DNA of 64,000 nt from Billgrantia montanilacus (GTDB lineage Bacteria > Pseudomonadota > Gammaproteobacteria > Pseudomonadales > Halomonadaceae): assembly GCF_003336675.1 (NCBI RefSeq), contig NZ_QPII01000004.1, positions 245,812 through 309,811 on the forward strand, written 5' to 3'. This document shows, piece by piece, positions 36,510-47,287 of this stretch (the stretch's first letter is position 1; the number at the start of each line of letters is the position of its first letter). A model generated the notes under the pieces. That model saw only the letters and a list, made by a program, of their open reading frames with translations, was not told the origin of the DNA and ran no database searches. The translations under genes and the position numbers were made by a program.

Positions 36510-37247
36510 TCAGGCCGGCACGATGTCGGCGACGCGAAACCTGGAGCCTTCCGCGTCGACCCGCACCTGGAAGCGGACGTCAACGTCACGCAGCTTGACG
36601 CCATAGACCCGTGCTTCGCCCTCCTTGCGACCCGCGCCGTGATAGGCGGGTCGCGGGTCCTGGGCCAGCACCTGAATGATCAGCTCGCGCAGCGAGTCGG
36701 CATCGGGCCGTGCTGCCAGGGCGGCTTCCGCGTCGCCCGAGAAGCCCACCGCAAACCGTGGCGGCGCCGCCGGTGCGAAACCGGCGCGGGCTTCAGGGCG
36801 TGATTCCGCCCAGGGCAGGTAGGGCTTGATGTCGAGCACCGGGGTGCCGCTGACCAGGTCGCAACCACGCAGCTCGAGGCATACTCCACCGCGGGTACGG
36901 ATGTCGATCAGTTCCACCAGCGATAGTCCGAGTCGGTTGGGGCGGTGGGTGCTGCGGCTGGCGAAGACACCGACCCGAGTATTGCCTCCCAGTCGCGGTG
37001 GGCGTACCAGCGGCGTCCAGCGCCGATCGGGGCTAAGGTGGAAGATGAAGGTCAGCCACAGGTGGCTGAAGTCTTCCAGCCCGCGCACGGCGAGCGGGTC
37101 GTCGAAGGGGGGGGCCAGCACCAGGCTGGCACGGGCGGCCGTCGCCAGACTCGGCTGGCGGGGGATGCCGAACTTGTCGGGGAAATCGCTCGCGATATGA
37201 CCGATGGGCTGCATCGGAAACTCGGCATCAGGCTGTGCAGGTGTCAT
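36510..37247 (-). CDS. trmO: tRNA (N6-threonylcarbamoyladenosine(37)-N6)-methyltransferase
   Basis: A 245-residue TsaA/YaeB-type protein that methylates t6A37 of some tRNAs. The N-terminal barrel carries IGHIASDFPDKFGIPRQP, FSHLWLTFIFH and the SAM-site motif VGVFASRSTHRPNRLGLS. A C-terminal small domain with IQVLAQDPRPAYH follows, as in E. coli TrmO. ATG 37247 is preferred over the open frame to 37268. The substrate modification t6A depends on TsaB, encoded at 45789. Confidence 0.92.
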   Translation of the reverse strand: MTPAQPDAEFPMQPIGHIASDFPDKFGIPRQPSLATAARASLVLAPPFDDPLAVRGLEDFSHLWLTFIFHLSPDRRWTPLVRPPRLGGNTRVGVFASRSTHRPNRLGLSLVELIDIRTRGGVCLELRGCDLVSGTPVLDIKPYLPWAESRPEARAGFAPAAPPRFAVGFSGDAEAALAARPDADSLRELIIQVLAQDPRPAYHGAGRKEGEARVYGVKLRDVDVRFQVRVDAEGSRFRVADIVPA

Positions 37248-37342
37248 GGCGGTGATTATGCCCACCATTGGCCGCGACGGCGAGCTTGTGTAACCTGCGT
37301 GCCGGGGTTATCACTCACAGCAGGAACCACAGGGTGGAAACG

Positions 37343-37870
37343 ATGACGACCAACGATGCGCCATCGGCGCCTGCCCAATCCCCACGGATCATCTACCGCC
37401 AAGCCATGGCCCGTGACGGAGCCGACCAGGCCGAAGTTTTCCACCACGCCGTCATGCAGGGGGCAGCAGCCCACTACAGCGTGAAGCAGCGCGAGGCCTG
37501 GGCCAGCTCGCTGCCGCGCGAGGCGAGTGTCTGGGTGGCCCGCCAAGCGCTCTATACGACACTGGTCGCCGCCTGCGACGGACGTTGTGTGGGCTTTCTC
37601 GAACTGAGTGTCACCGACGCTCACATCAAAACGCTCTACGTCTGGCCCTCCCTGGCACGGCGCGGTATAGGCACGACCCTGCTGGTCCATGCCGGGAGAC
37701 TGTTGCTGGAGAACGGGTGCGAGACAGCGACCATCGAGGCCAGCTTGACGCTGGCTGATAGCCTGCTTCATCGCGGCTGGCAGGATCGAGGCGAGGAGTG
37801 GGTGGAGCGTGGCGGTGAGCGTCTTCTGCGTCGACGGCTTGTGAAACGCCTGGTTGCCGTGGAGACCTGA
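37343..37870 (+). CDS. GNAT-family N-acetyltransferase
   Basis: A 175-residue acetyltransferase. AGGGTGG precedes the ATG at 37343; GTG 37334 is possible. The acetyl-CoA pyrophosphate loop is seen in RRGIGTTLLVHAGRLL (about residues 109-124), after the central strand HIKTLYVWPSLA. Conservation elsewhere is low, so the acceptor is unknown. Small GNATs of this type acetylate metabolites, antibiotics or protein N-termini. It is divergent from trmO and convergent to nadC, with a shared terminator downstream. Confidence 0.82.
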   Translation: MTTNDAPSAPAQSPRIIYRQAMARDGADQAEVFHHAVMQGAAAHYSVKQREAWASSLPREASVWVARQALYTTLVAACDGRCVGFLELSVTDAHIKTLYVWPSLARRGIGTTLLVHAGRLLLENGCETATIEASLTLADSLLHRGWQDRGEEWVERGGERLLRRRLVKRLVAVET

Positions 37871-37891
37871 GGTTGCTGCACAGGAAGTGCC

Positions 37892-37932
37892 CCGCGACGC
37901 CTTGCGGCCTAAACGGGGGCAAGGCGTCGCGG
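37892..37932. terminator. Bidirectional terminator between the GNAT gene and nadC
   Basis: A perfect 14-bp inverted repeat CCGCGACGCCTTGC / GCAAGGCGTCGCGG with a 13-base loop lies between two convergent genes. No long T-tract is present on either side. Confidence 0.6.
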
Positions 37933-37946
37933 ATGGGTGGGCACCG

Positions 37947-38864
<918 letters not shown>

Positions 38865-38891
38865 CTACGGCAAGTGCGTCAGGGGATCATG

Positions 38892-39443
38892 ATGAGAATA
38901 GACAACGGCTGGTTACAGGGAGCGCGCCAGGTTTCGTCACCGAATCAGGACAGGCGGCCAGAGCACGAAATCTCGGTGCTGGTGCTGCATTCGATCAGCC
39001 TGCCTCCCGGTGAGTACGGCGGCGACCATATCGAGCGCCTGTTCACCAACCGTCTCGACCCCGAGGCACACCCCTACTTTGCGACCATCGCGGAACTGAA
39101 GGTGTCGGCCCACCTGCTGATCCGCCGCGATGGCGAGTGCGTACAGTTCGTGCCCTTCGATCGCCGGGCATGGCATGCCGGTCGCTCCTGCTGGATCGAT
39201 GGGGGGCGAGCGCGACGTGCGCTCAACGATTTTTCCATCGGTATCGAGCTGGAAGGCGATGAGGTGAGCGCCTATCGGGAAGCTCAGTACCGGGCGCTGG
39301 CGCATACGGTGCAGGCGCTGATGGACGGCTACCCCGATATCACGCCGGGGCGCATCACCAGTCACGCGCGTGTTGCCCCGCTGCGCAAGACCGACCCGGG
39401 GCCTGCCTTTGACTGGGCCTATTTTCGCCACTGCCTATGCTGA
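38892..39443 (+). CDS. ampD: 1,6-anhydro-N-acetylmuramyl-L-alanine amidase
   Basis: A 183-residue cytosolic zinc amidase that recycles anhydro-muropeptides and keeps AmpC-type regulators silent. Zinc ligands are expected in VLHSISLP (His34), SHARVAPLRKTDPGP (His and Asp), with the active-site Glu in IGIELEG. AGGGG lies six bases before ATG 38892; ATG 38889 is also possible. The frame opens upstream at 38751, but that part lies across nadC. Function agrees with the nadC-ampD neighbourhood. Confidence 0.94.
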   Translation: MRIDNGWLQGARQVSSPNQDRRPEHEISVLVLHSISLPPGEYGGDHIERLFTNRLDPEAHPYFATIAELKVSAHLLIRRDGECVQFVPFDRRAWHAGRSCWIDGGRARRALNDFSIGIELEGDEVSAYREAQYRALAHTVQALMDGYPDITPGRITSHARVAPLRKTDPGPAFDWAYFRHCLC

Positions 39444-39799
39444 GCGGATGACGCTGAACGAAACGGAAGTTCAGTGCTGACAGTCACCTGGATTGAATCA
39501 TACGGTAGTTTTATTACACCGATGCCCCCGAGCCGAAGGCCAGTGAGGAGGGTGGCGTAAGAGGTTGTGTTGCAATGCAATGTCGTTGTTATGGAAACCT
39601 TTTCCATTCTATTTTAATTGGCAGAGAGCCCACTTTCCGGTATGTTCTACGCCATTAGTGGCATTCGACGTCACGTCGTTCTGTAAATTGACTACAAGAG
39701 CCGCCCGGCGGCCCGGATTTCCCTGATCGTCAGCAAGAACATGCCCCACTGATCGCTTGGGGGATTCCTGACATCACATTGTCACTCGGAGAGACGTCT
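39444..39799. other. aceE upstream region (356 bp)
   Basis: A long, AT-richer untranslated region ahead of the pyruvate dehydrogenase operon. It contains a perfect inverted repeat, ATGGAAA-CCT-TTTCCAT (39591-39607), followed by TATTTTAATT, which may be the core promoter. No ORF with coding character was found. No match to the E. coli PdhR box was seen. Confidence 0.5.
39591..39607. promoter_or_regulatory. Palindromic candidate operator upstream of aceE
   Basis: ATGGAAA and TTTCCAT are perfect reverse complements separated by CCT. The site is 193 bases before the aceE start and adjoins the AT-rich TCTATTTTAATTGG. The position suits a regulator of the pyruvate dehydrogenase operon, but no known family motif is claimed. 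Confidence 0.35.
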
Positions 39800-42472
39800 A
39801 TGAGTCTTGAGGCAAGAGAAGATTTCGATCCGGTCGAAACCACGGAATGGATGGATTCCCTGGAGTCGGTCCTGGATCGTGAGGGCGAAGACCGCGCCCG
39901 GTACCTGCTAACGCGCCTGGCTGACCGGCTACGCCGTGATGGAATGCAGGCTCCCTTCTCGGTGACGACACCGCATCGCAATACCATACCGGTGCATCGC
40001 GAAGCGCCGATGCCGGGCGATCTCTTCATGGAGCGCCGCATTCGCTCCCTGATTCGCTACAACGCCATCGCTCAGGTCATTCGCAACAACCGCGCCAACC
40101 CGGGGCTAGGCGGCCATATCGCCAGCTTCATGTCGGCAGCGACGCTTTACGACGTCGGCTTCAACCACTTCTTCCGCGCGCCCAACGGCGACTTCGAGGG
40201 CGACCTGGTCTATATCCAGGGTCACGTGGCGCCGGGCGTCTATGCCCGTGCCTACCTGGAAGGACGCCTCACTGAGGCGCAGATGGACAAGTATCGCCAG
40301 GAAGTCGACGGTGACGGTCTCTCCTCCTATCCGCACCCCTGGCTGATGCCGGACTTCTGGCAGTTCCCCACGGTGTCCATGGGCCTGGGGCCGATCCAGG
40401 CGATCTACCAGGCACACGTGATGAAGTACCTGGATTCGCGTGAACTCAAGAACATGTACGACCGCAAGATCTGGTGCTTCATGGGGGACGGCGAGTGCGA
40501 CGAGCCGGAATCCCTGGGCGCCATCTCGCTGGCCGGCCGGGAAAAGCTCGACAACCTGATCTTCGTGATCAACTGCAACCTGCAGCGTCTCGATGGCCCG
40601 GTACGCGGCAACGGCCGGATCATGGACGAGCTCGAGGGCGTCTTCCGCGGCGCCGGCTGGAACGTGCTCAAGGTGGTCTGGGGCCGGCTCTGGGACCCGC
40701 TGTTCGAGAAGGACAAGAAGGGTATCCTGCAAAAGCGCATGGACGAGGCGGTCGACGGCGAGTACCAGAACTACAAGGCCAACGGTGGCGCTTACACCCG
40801 CGAGCACTTCTTCGGCAAGTACCCGGAGACCGCCGAGCTGGTCAAGGACATGTCCGACGAGGACATCTGGAAGCTGAACCGCGGCGGCCACGATCCCTTC
40901 AAGGTCTATGCGGCCTACAACGAGGCGGTCAACAACCCCAACGGCAAGCCCACCGTGATCCTGGCGCATACGGTCAAGGGCTACGGCATGGGTAGCGGCG
41001 ACGGCGAGGCGGCCAACGAGGCACACCAGGTCAAGACCATGGAGTACGAGGCACTGCGCACATTCCGCGATCGCTTCGGTATCCCGCTGACCGACGAGCA
41101 GCTCAAGGAGGTGCCCTACTACAAGCCGGAGGACGACTCCCCCGAGCTCAAGTACATGCACCTGCAGCGCGAGCGCCTGGGCGGCTACCTTCCCCAGCGG
41201 CGCAGCGACTTCGAGGCGCTCGAGATTCCCTCGCTGGACGACAAGATCTTTGCCTCCCAGACCGGTGGTTCCAAGGGGCGGGAAGTCTCGACCACCATGT
41301 CGTTCGTGCGCATTCTCAACGGCCTGGTGAAGCACAAGGCGCTGGGCAAGCAGGTGGTGCCGATCATTCCTGACGAGGCGCGCACCTTCGGCATGGAGGG
41401 GATGTTCCGCCAGCTGGGGATCTACACCTCGGAAGGCCAGAAGTATGAGCCCGTCGACAAGGGCCAGATCATGTTTTATCGCGAGGACAAGCAGGGCCAG
41501 ATCCTCGAGGAAGGCATCTCCGAGGCGGGTGCCATGTCGGCGTGGATCGCCGCGGCGACTTCCTACAGCAACAACAACCTGACGCTTCTGCCGTTCTATA
41601 TCTACTACTCGATGTTCGGCTTCCAGCGTATCGGCGACCTGGCCTGGGCCGCCGGTGACCTTCAGGCGCGTGGTTTTATGGTCGGCGGTACCGCGGGCCG
41701 CACCACCCTGAACGGCGAGGGGCTGCAGCACCAGGATGGCCACAGCCATCTGCAGGCGTCCACCATCCCCAACTGCCGCAGCTATGACCCGACCTACGGT
41801 CATGAGGTGGCGGTGATCGTCCAAGACGGCCTGAAGCGGATGTTCGCCGACAAGGAGAACTGCTTCTACTACCTGACGGTGATGAACGAGAACTACGAGC
41901 ATCCCGAACTCGACGAGTTGCCGACCGAGGACATCATCAAGGGCATGTACCGCCTGCGCGAGGTGAAAGGCGACAAGGGGCACGTGCAGCTCCTGGGTTG
42001 CGGCACCATCCTGCGCGAGGTCGAGGTGGCGGCACAGATGTTGGCCGACGAGTGGGGTGTGGGCTCCGAGATATGGAGTGTCACCAGTTTCAACGAGCTG
42101 CGTCGCGAGGCGCTGGGCCTGGAGCGTGAGGCGTTCCTGAACCCGGGCGACGAGCCCGCCAAGCCGCATGTCACCCGTTGCCTCGAGGGCCGCAAGGGAC
42201 CTGTCATTGCCTCGACCGACTACATGCGCCTGTTCGCCGACCAGGTTCGTGCCTGGGTTCCGGCCGACTACCATGTACTAGGAACCGATGGCTATGGGCG
42301 CTCCGACACTCGCGAGAAGCTTCGCCATTTCTTCGAGGTCGACCGTTACTTCGTGACCGTCGCAGCACTCAAGGCATTGGCCGACCGTGGCGAACTCGAC
42401 CGCAAGGTCGTCGCCGAGGCGATCAAGAAGTACGGCATTGATCCCAGCAAGCCTAATCCGCTGACCAGCTGA
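39800..42472 (+). CDS. aceE: Pyruvate dehydrogenase E1 component (homodimeric)
   Basis: An 890-residue ThDP-dependent E1 that decarboxylates pyruvate and acetylates the lipoyl groups of AceF. ATG 39800 follows GGAG at nine bases; the TTG at 39779 is less likely. Signatures: NPGLGGHIASFMSAATLYDVGFNHFF near the N-terminus, the ThDP-binding GDGECDEPESLGAIS with downstream INCNLQRLDGPVRGNG, and the central EEGISEAGAMSAWIAAATSY. Length matches E. coli AceE (887). It forms an operon with aceF. No lpd (E3) gene is present in the window. Confidence 0.97.
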   Translation: MSLEAREDFDPVETTEWMDSLESVLDREGEDRARYLLTRLADRLRRDGMQAPFSVTTPHRNTIPVHREAPMPGDLFMERRIRSLIRYNAIAQVIRNNRANPGLGGHIASFMSAATLYDVGFNHFFRAPNGDFEGDLVYIQGHVAPGVYARAYLEGRLTEAQMDKYRQEVDGDGLSSYPHPWLMPDFWQFPTVSMGLGPIQAIYQAHVMKYLDSRELKNMYDRKIWCFMGDGECDEPESLGAISLAGREKLDNLIFVINCNLQRLDGPVRGNGRIMDELEGVFRGAGWNVLKVVWGRLWDPLFEKDKKGILQKRMDEAVDGEYQNYKANGGAYTREHFFGKYPETAELVKDMSDEDIWKLNRGGHDPFKVYAAYNEAVNNPNGKPTVILAHTVKGYGMGSGDGEAANEAHQVKTMEYEALRTFRDRFGIPLTDEQLKEVPYYKPEDDSPELKYMHLQRERLGGYLPQRRSDFEALEIPSLDDKIFASQTGGSKGREVSTTMSFVRILNGLVKHKALGKQVVPIIPDEARTFGMEGMFRQLGIYTSEGQKYEPVDKGQIMFYREDKQGQILEEGISEAGAMSAWIAAATSYSNNNLTLLPFYIYYSMFGFQRIGDLAWAAGDLQARGFMVGGTAGRTTLNGEGLQHQDGHSHLQASTIPNCRSYDPTYGHEVAVIVQDGLKRMFADKENCFYYLTVMNENYEHPELDELPTEDIIKGMYRLREVKGDKGHVQLLGCGTILREVEVAAQMLADEWGVGSEIWSVTSFNELRREALGLEREAFLNPGDEPAKPHVTRCLEGRKGPVIASTDYMRLFADQVRAWVPADYHVLGTDGYGRSDTREKLRHFFEVDRYFVTVAALKALADRGELDRKVVAEAIKKYGIDPSKPNPLTS

Positions 42473-42483
42473 TTCCGGTGGCC

Positions 42484-42504
42484 AGGCGGGCCCAGGGCCC
42501 GCCT
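42484..42504 (+). other. Intercistronic hairpin between aceE and aceF
   Basis: AGGCGGGCCC, one loop base A, then GGGCCCGCCT: a perfect 10-bp stem without a T-tract. It probably tunes aceE/aceF mRNA stability or partial termination rather than ending the operon. A one-base loop is strained, so the inner pairs may open. Confidence 0.55.
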
Positions 42505-42535
42505 GCTCCAGGCACGATTTGGAAGGAGCGCGACC

Positions 42536-44590
42536 TTGAGTAGCGAAATCATCAAAGTTCCCGACATCGGCGGCAGTGAAGATGTCGAAATCATCGAAAT
42601 CGCGGTGTCCGAAGGCGACGTCATCGAAGCTGAGGATACCTTGATCACCCTGGAGTCCGACAAGGCCAGCATGGACGTGCCCGCGCCCAAGGGCGGCAAG
42701 GTGCTGAAGGTGCTGGTCAAGGAGGGCGATACCGTCTCCGAGGGCGACGACATCGTCGAGCTCGAGGTGGAAGGGGCCGGTAGCGGATCCGACGATGCGC
42801 CTGCGAAGGACGAGTCGAACGAGGAAAAGGCTGCTGACGCGAAGGCAGCCGAGAAGCCGGCGGCCGAGAAGCAGGGTGCCGAGGAGAAGCCGGCAGCCAA
42901 GGCTTCCGGTGGCGGCGGCTCGCGCACGGTGGAGATCACGGTGCCCGACCTGGGTGGCTCCAGCGATGTGGAGATCATCGAGGTGGCCGTGGCCGAAGGC
43001 GACGATATCGAGGCCGAAGACACCCTTTTTACCCTGGAGTCCGACAAGGCCTCCATGGATGTGCCGAGCCCCCATACCGGCAAGCTGGTCACGCTGACGG
43101 TGAAAGAGGGCGACACGGTCTCCGAAGGCGATGTGGTCGGCACCATGCAGATTGCCGGTGAAGGCGGCGACAGCGAGTCGGCACACGCTGCCGGCGACCG
43201 CGAGCCCGCACCGGCCGAGACAGGCGAAGAGGAGGCGAGCACGGAGGAGGACCAGCCTGCCGCGACGGGTGAGCAGGAGCGCAAGGAGGTCCGCGTGCCG
43301 GACCTGTCCGGCGCCAGCGACGTACCGATCATCGAGATGGCCGCCAGCGTAGGCGACGAGGTCGACGAGGAAGATCCGTTGATCACGCTGGAGTCGGACA
43401 AGGCCAGCATGGACGTGCCGAGCCCCTACAAGGGCAAGCTGGTGGAGCTCACCGTCAAGGAGGGCGACACTGTCTCTGAAGGCGATCTAATCGGCTATAT
43501 CGAGACGGCGGGCAGCAAGCCGGCGCCAAAGAAGGACGCAAAGGCCGCCGAGAAGCCGGCCGAACAGCAGCCGCCGGCGTCTTCGGCCAAGGCAGAAAAG
43601 TCGGCATCGACGACGCCCGCTGGCGCGCCGAGCCCCGAAGCGCAGATGGCCGCACACAAGCCGCGAGACGGCAAGCTGGTGCATGCCGGTCCGGCGGTGC
43701 GCATGCTGGCGCGTGAGCTGGGCGTGGACCTGGGGCTGGTCAAGCCCAGCGGTCCGAAGGAGCGGGTGCTCAAGGAGGACGTCCAGGCCTACGTCAAGCA
43801 GGTGATGGCTGGCAAGTCGCAGCCGGCGGCGGCGCCTGCGGCGAACGGTGGTGCCGGCATTCCGCCGATCCCCGAAGTGGACTTCAGCCAGTTCGGCGAG
43901 GTGGAAGAGAAGCCCATGGGGCGCCTGCTCAAGATGGGGGCAACCAACCTCCATCGCAGTTGGCTCAATGTGCCCCACGTGACCCAGTTCGACGAAGCGG
44001 ACATCACCGAGCTGGAGGCGTTCCGCAAGGCGATGAAGGCTGAGGCCGAGGCGCAGGGCGCCAAGCTCACGCCGCTGCCCTTCCTGGTCAAGGCGTGCGC
44101 CTTTGCGCTGACCCGGTTCCCGCAGTTCAACGTCAGCTTGAAGGGTGACGGCGAAACCCTGGTGTGGAAGAAGTATGTCCACATCGGGATCGCGGTGGAT
44201 ACACCGGACGGGCTGATGGTGCCGGTGGTCCGCGATGCGGACAAGAAGTCGCTGATCGAAATTGCCACCACCATGGCCGATCTCGGCAAGAAGGCGCAGA
44301 CCAAGAAGCTCAAGCGTGAGGAGATGACCGGCGGCTGCTTCACGATCTCGAGCCTTGGTTCCATCGGCGGCACGGCCTTCACGCCTATCGTCAACGCACC
44401 GGAGGTGGCCATCCTTGGCGTCTCCAAGGCGCAGATGAAGCCGGTCTGGAACGGCAGCGACTTCGAACCGCGGCTGATGATGCCGCTGTCGCTCTCCTAT
44501 GACCACCGGGCGATCAACGGTGCCGATGCGGCTCGGTTCACGGCCTTCCTGGCCGATGTGCTGACCGACATTCGTCGATTGTTGCTGTAA
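42536..44590 (+). CDS. aceF: Pyruvate dehydrogenase E2, dihydrolipoyl acetyltransferase
   Basis: A 684-residue E2 core of the pyruvate dehydrogenase complex. It uses a TTG start with a strong GGAAGGAG seven bases upstream; no ATG lies near. Three lipoyl domains are present, each with ESDKASMD; the lipoylated lysines are about residues 43, 171 and 289. Acidic Ala/Glu-rich linkers join them. A peripheral subunit-binding domain (about 380-420) and the catalytic domain (about 455-684) follow, with the active-site YDHRAINGADAARF. Three lipoyl domains resemble the E. coli type. A terminator follows at once. Confidence 0.96.
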   Translation: MSSEIIKVPDIGGSEDVEIIEIAVSEGDVIEAEDTLITLESDKASMDVPAPKGGKVLKVLVKEGDTVSEGDDIVELEVEGAGSGSDDAPAKDESNEEKAADAKAAEKPAAEKQGAEEKPAAKASGGGGSRTVEITVPDLGGSSDVEIIEVAVAEGDDIEAEDTLFTLESDKASMDVPSPHTGKLVTLTVKEGDTVSEGDVVGTMQIAGEGGDSESAHAAGDREPAPAETGEEEASTEEDQPAATGEQERKEVRVPDLSGASDVPIIEMAASVGDEVDEEDPLITLESDKASMDVPSPYKGKLVELTVKEGDTVSEGDLIGYIETAGSKPAPKKDAKAAEKPAEQQPPASSAKAEKSASTTPAGAPSPEAQMAAHKPRDGKLVHAGPAVRMLARELGVDLGLVKPSGPKERVLKEDVQAYVKQVMAGKSQPAAAPAANGGAGIPPIPEVDFSQFGEVEEKPMGRLLKMGATNLHRSWLNVPHVTQFDEADITELEAFRKAMKAEAEAQGAKLTPLPFLVKACAFALTRFPQFNVSLKGDGETLVWKKYVHIGIAVDTPDGLMVPVVRDADKKSLIEIATTMADLGKKAQTKKLKREEMTGGCFTISSLGSIGGTAFTPIVNAPEVAILGVSKAQMKPVWNGSDFEPRLMMPLSLSYDHRAINGADAARFTAFLADVLTDIRRLLL

Positions 44591-44612
44591 TCGTTTAGTT
44601 TTCGACCCCGAC

Positions 44613-44642
44613 CACCGGCGGCGCCTCCTGGGGCGCCGCCGG
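44613..44642 (+). terminator. aceF terminator
   Basis: ACCGGCGGCGCC pairs with GGCGCCGCCGGT around a short loop, 22 bases after the aceF stop, followed by GTTTCC. A strong stem with a short T-tract. Confidence 0.75.
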
Positions 44643-44732
44643 TGTTTCCGTAAGGCGGGCAAGTCGCTGGGAAGACCAAAGTGCAAGTTGTGTGTTAATT
44701 GGCTGAAAAGGTTGGTGCTTTGCCCCGCCTGA

Positions 44733-45497
<765 letters not shown>

Positions 45498-45708
45498 GGA
45501 AAAGCTGATTTGCTGCCGCGCTCGACGACCCACATGGATGTGGGAAGTGCGCAGGTTCGTCGGGAACGAACCTAGCCATCTTGACCGCCGGCGGTGCTCA
45601 CAATCCTCACCTAGTACTCCATAGGCTCCGGTTTTTGCGCTCCGGCGGCGGTCAACCTCTCTTCGCTCGCTACGCAAATCCGCACTTTCCTCCGCTGCTT
45701 GTTTCTCC

Positions 45709-45728
45709 TGGCCCGCCTGTGCGGGCCA
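45709..45728 (+). terminator. Terminator-like hairpin before tsaB
   Basis: TGGCCCGC, loop CTGT, GCGGGCCA: a perfect 8-bp stem followed by TCGTCGTTT. It probably ends the adk transcript. Confidence 0.65.
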
Positions 45729-45751
45729 TCGTCGTTTAGCGGTCGGCGGCG

Positions 45752-45757
45752 TATAAT
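45752..45757 (+). promoter_or_regulatory. -10 box of the tsaB-rsmJ operon
   Basis: An exact TATAAT, 31 bases before the tsaB start. The -35 region at 17 bases is poor (about TCGTCG), so strength is uncertain. Confidence 0.5.
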
Positions 45758-45788
45758 GGCCACCCACTTCTCGTCATGATGTCCACCT

Positions 45789-46493
45789 ATGCCGATTCTA
45801 TTGGCCCTTGATGCCTCCTCGAGTGCCTGTTCCGCCGCTCTGCTGCAACGACGCGAGGGCAGCGACGACGTACTGCTCTCGCGCTTTGCGCTCACCCCCC
45901 GTGAACACACCCGCCGCTTGCTGCCGATGGTCGACCAGGTGTTGGCCGAAGCCGGGCTGGCGCCTGCCAAACTGGACGCCGTGGCCTATGGCCATGGCCC
46001 GGGCTCCTTCACCGGGCTGCGTATTGCGGCAGGCGTTGCCCAAGGGCTGGCCTACGGCCTGGATCGTCCCCTGTTTGGCGTCTCGACCCTGGAAGCGTTG
46101 GCCCTGGGCGCCCATCGTCGTCATGCGCTAACCCACGTCGTGACTGCGCTGGATGCGCGCATGGGTGAAATCTACGTGGCGGCCTGGCGCTGTCATGAGG
46201 GGCGCACCGAACGGCTGTCCGAGGAGGCGGTCATGCCACCGGAACGCCTGCAGCTTCCGCCTGGCCACGCGTCGTGTGGTTGGGTCGGCGTGGGTTCCGG
46301 CTGGACATTGCGCGAGGCGATGTCGGACGAAATTCGCACAGCGGTTGGCCAAGGTGACACTTCGCTGGAGCCGGCGGCGGAAGAGATGGTGCTGCTGGCC
46401 GCCCGTGCCTATGCCGCTGGCGAACGACATGCAGCCCATGACGTCCAACCGATCTATCTACGTGACCAGGTCGCCTGGCAGAAGAGCCGGTGA
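45789..46493 (+). CDS. tsaB: tRNA threonylcarbamoyladenosine biosynthesis protein TsaB
   Basis: A 234-residue ASKHA-fold protein that partners TsaD in making t6A37 on tRNAs reading ANN codons. The N-terminus [17 protein letters not shown], the [21 protein letters not shown] motif (about residues 70-90) and [11 protein letters not shown] are diagnostic. The stop overlaps the rsmJ start as GTGA. Neither TsaC, TsaD nor TsaE is in the window. The TrmO enzyme at 36510 acts on the product. Confidence 0.95.
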   Translation: MPILLALDASSSACSAALLQRREGSDDVLLSRFALTPREHTRRLLPMVDQVLAEAGLAPAKLDAVAYGHGPGSFTGLRIAAGVAQGLAYGLDRPLFGVSTLEALALGAHRRHALTHVVTALDARMGEIYVAAWRCHEGRTERLSEEAVMPPERLQLPPGHASCGWVGVGSGWTLREAMSDEIRTAVGQGDTSLEPAAEEMVLLAARAYAAGERHAAHDVQPIYLRDQVAWQKSR

Positions 46494-47263
46494 AGCCCGT
46501 GGTCGCCGAATCAAGGGTTGCCGTGGAAGGCGAGGGGCTGGCACCGCTGGCACAGCGGCTGGGGCTGTCGCAGGACGCGGCGGGTGACGCCGAGCTGATA
46601 CTGCGACGCCAGGATGGTGCCCTGGCGCTCTGCGGTGACGAGACGCGCTACGGAAACCCCCTGGTGGTGGACTTCGTGGCTGGCAGGGTGGCGCACCGGC
46701 GGCGCTTCGGCGGAGGGCGTGGTCAACTGATCGCCCGCGCCTGTGGCTTGGTTGGCGGTGTCACGCCCAGCGTGGTGGATGCCACCGCCGGGCTGGGGCG
46801 AGATGCCTTCGTGCTGGCGAGCCTCGGTGCTCGGGTGCTGATGATCGAACGCGTGGCGGCGATTCATGCCCTGCTGGAAGACGCCCTGACTAGGGCACGC
46901 AGCGATACCGAGACGGCCGAGATTGCCCAGCGGCTGACACTGGCCCATGGCGATGCCACGCGCCGCCTGGCTGAGCTGGTGGCCGACAGCGGTGTGGCGC
47001 CGCAGGTGGTCCATCTCGATCCCATGTTTCCCCATCGAGAGAAATCGGCCCTGGTGAAGAAGGAGATGCGCCTGTTTCGGCTGTTGGCCGGCGATGACGA
47101 CGATGCGCCGCGTCTTCTAGAGGCGGCGCTGGACGTGGCCACGCACCGGGTGGTGGTGAAGCGGCCGCGCAAGGCCCCGCCCATTGTTGGCCCCGCCCCG
47201 CGGCATGTCATCGAGGGCAAGACCAGCCGCTACGACCTCTACGTGCATCGCTCTCTGGCCTGA
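46490..47263 (+). CDS. rsmJ: 16S rRNA (guanine(1516)-N2)-methyltransferase
   Basis: A 257-residue SAM-dependent methyltransferase of the RsmJ/YhiQ family. It starts at GTG 46490, overlapping the tsaB stop (GTGA). The SAM-binding motif is [19 protein letters not shown] (about residues 92-110), [14 protein letters not shown] follows, and the catalytic-type [17 protein letters not shown] motif is at about 178-194. The C-terminal [10 protein letters not shown] and [10 protein letters not shown] segments match the family. Convergent to plsB. Confidence 0.95.
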   Translation: MKPVVAESRVAVEGEGLAPLAQRLGLSQDAAGDAELILRRQDGALALCGDETRYGNPLVVDFVAGRVAHRRRFGGGRGQLIARACGLVGGVTPSVVDATAGLGRDAFVLASLGARVLMIERVAAIHALLEDALTRARSDTETAEIAQRLTLAHGDATRRLAELVADSGVAPQVVHLDPMFPHREKSALVKKEMRLFRLLAGDDDDAPRLLEAALDVATHRVVVKRPRKAPPIVGPAPRHVIEGKTSRYDLYVHRSLA

Positions 47264-47287
47264 GCTGCGTCGCTGGGGCCAGTCGGC

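Larger units (their letters stand above)
45498..45788. other. Structured adk-tsaB intergenic region (291 bp)
   Basis: It contains a hairpin AGGTTCGT-CGGGA-ACGAACCT (45553-45573), a longer inverted pair TTGACCGCCG (45581) / CGGCGGTCAA (45646), a direct repeat of GCTCCGG (about 45625 and 45639), and a terminator-like stem at 45709. A TATAAT box at 45752 probably serves tsaB. The inverted pair bounds a 75-base unit that looks like a dispersed repetitive element, but other copies are not in the window. Confidence 0.5.

Noticed and set aside
40106..42274. 722-codon open frame on the minus strand
   Set aside because: Antisense to aceE, His/Val/Leu-rich shadow without motifs.
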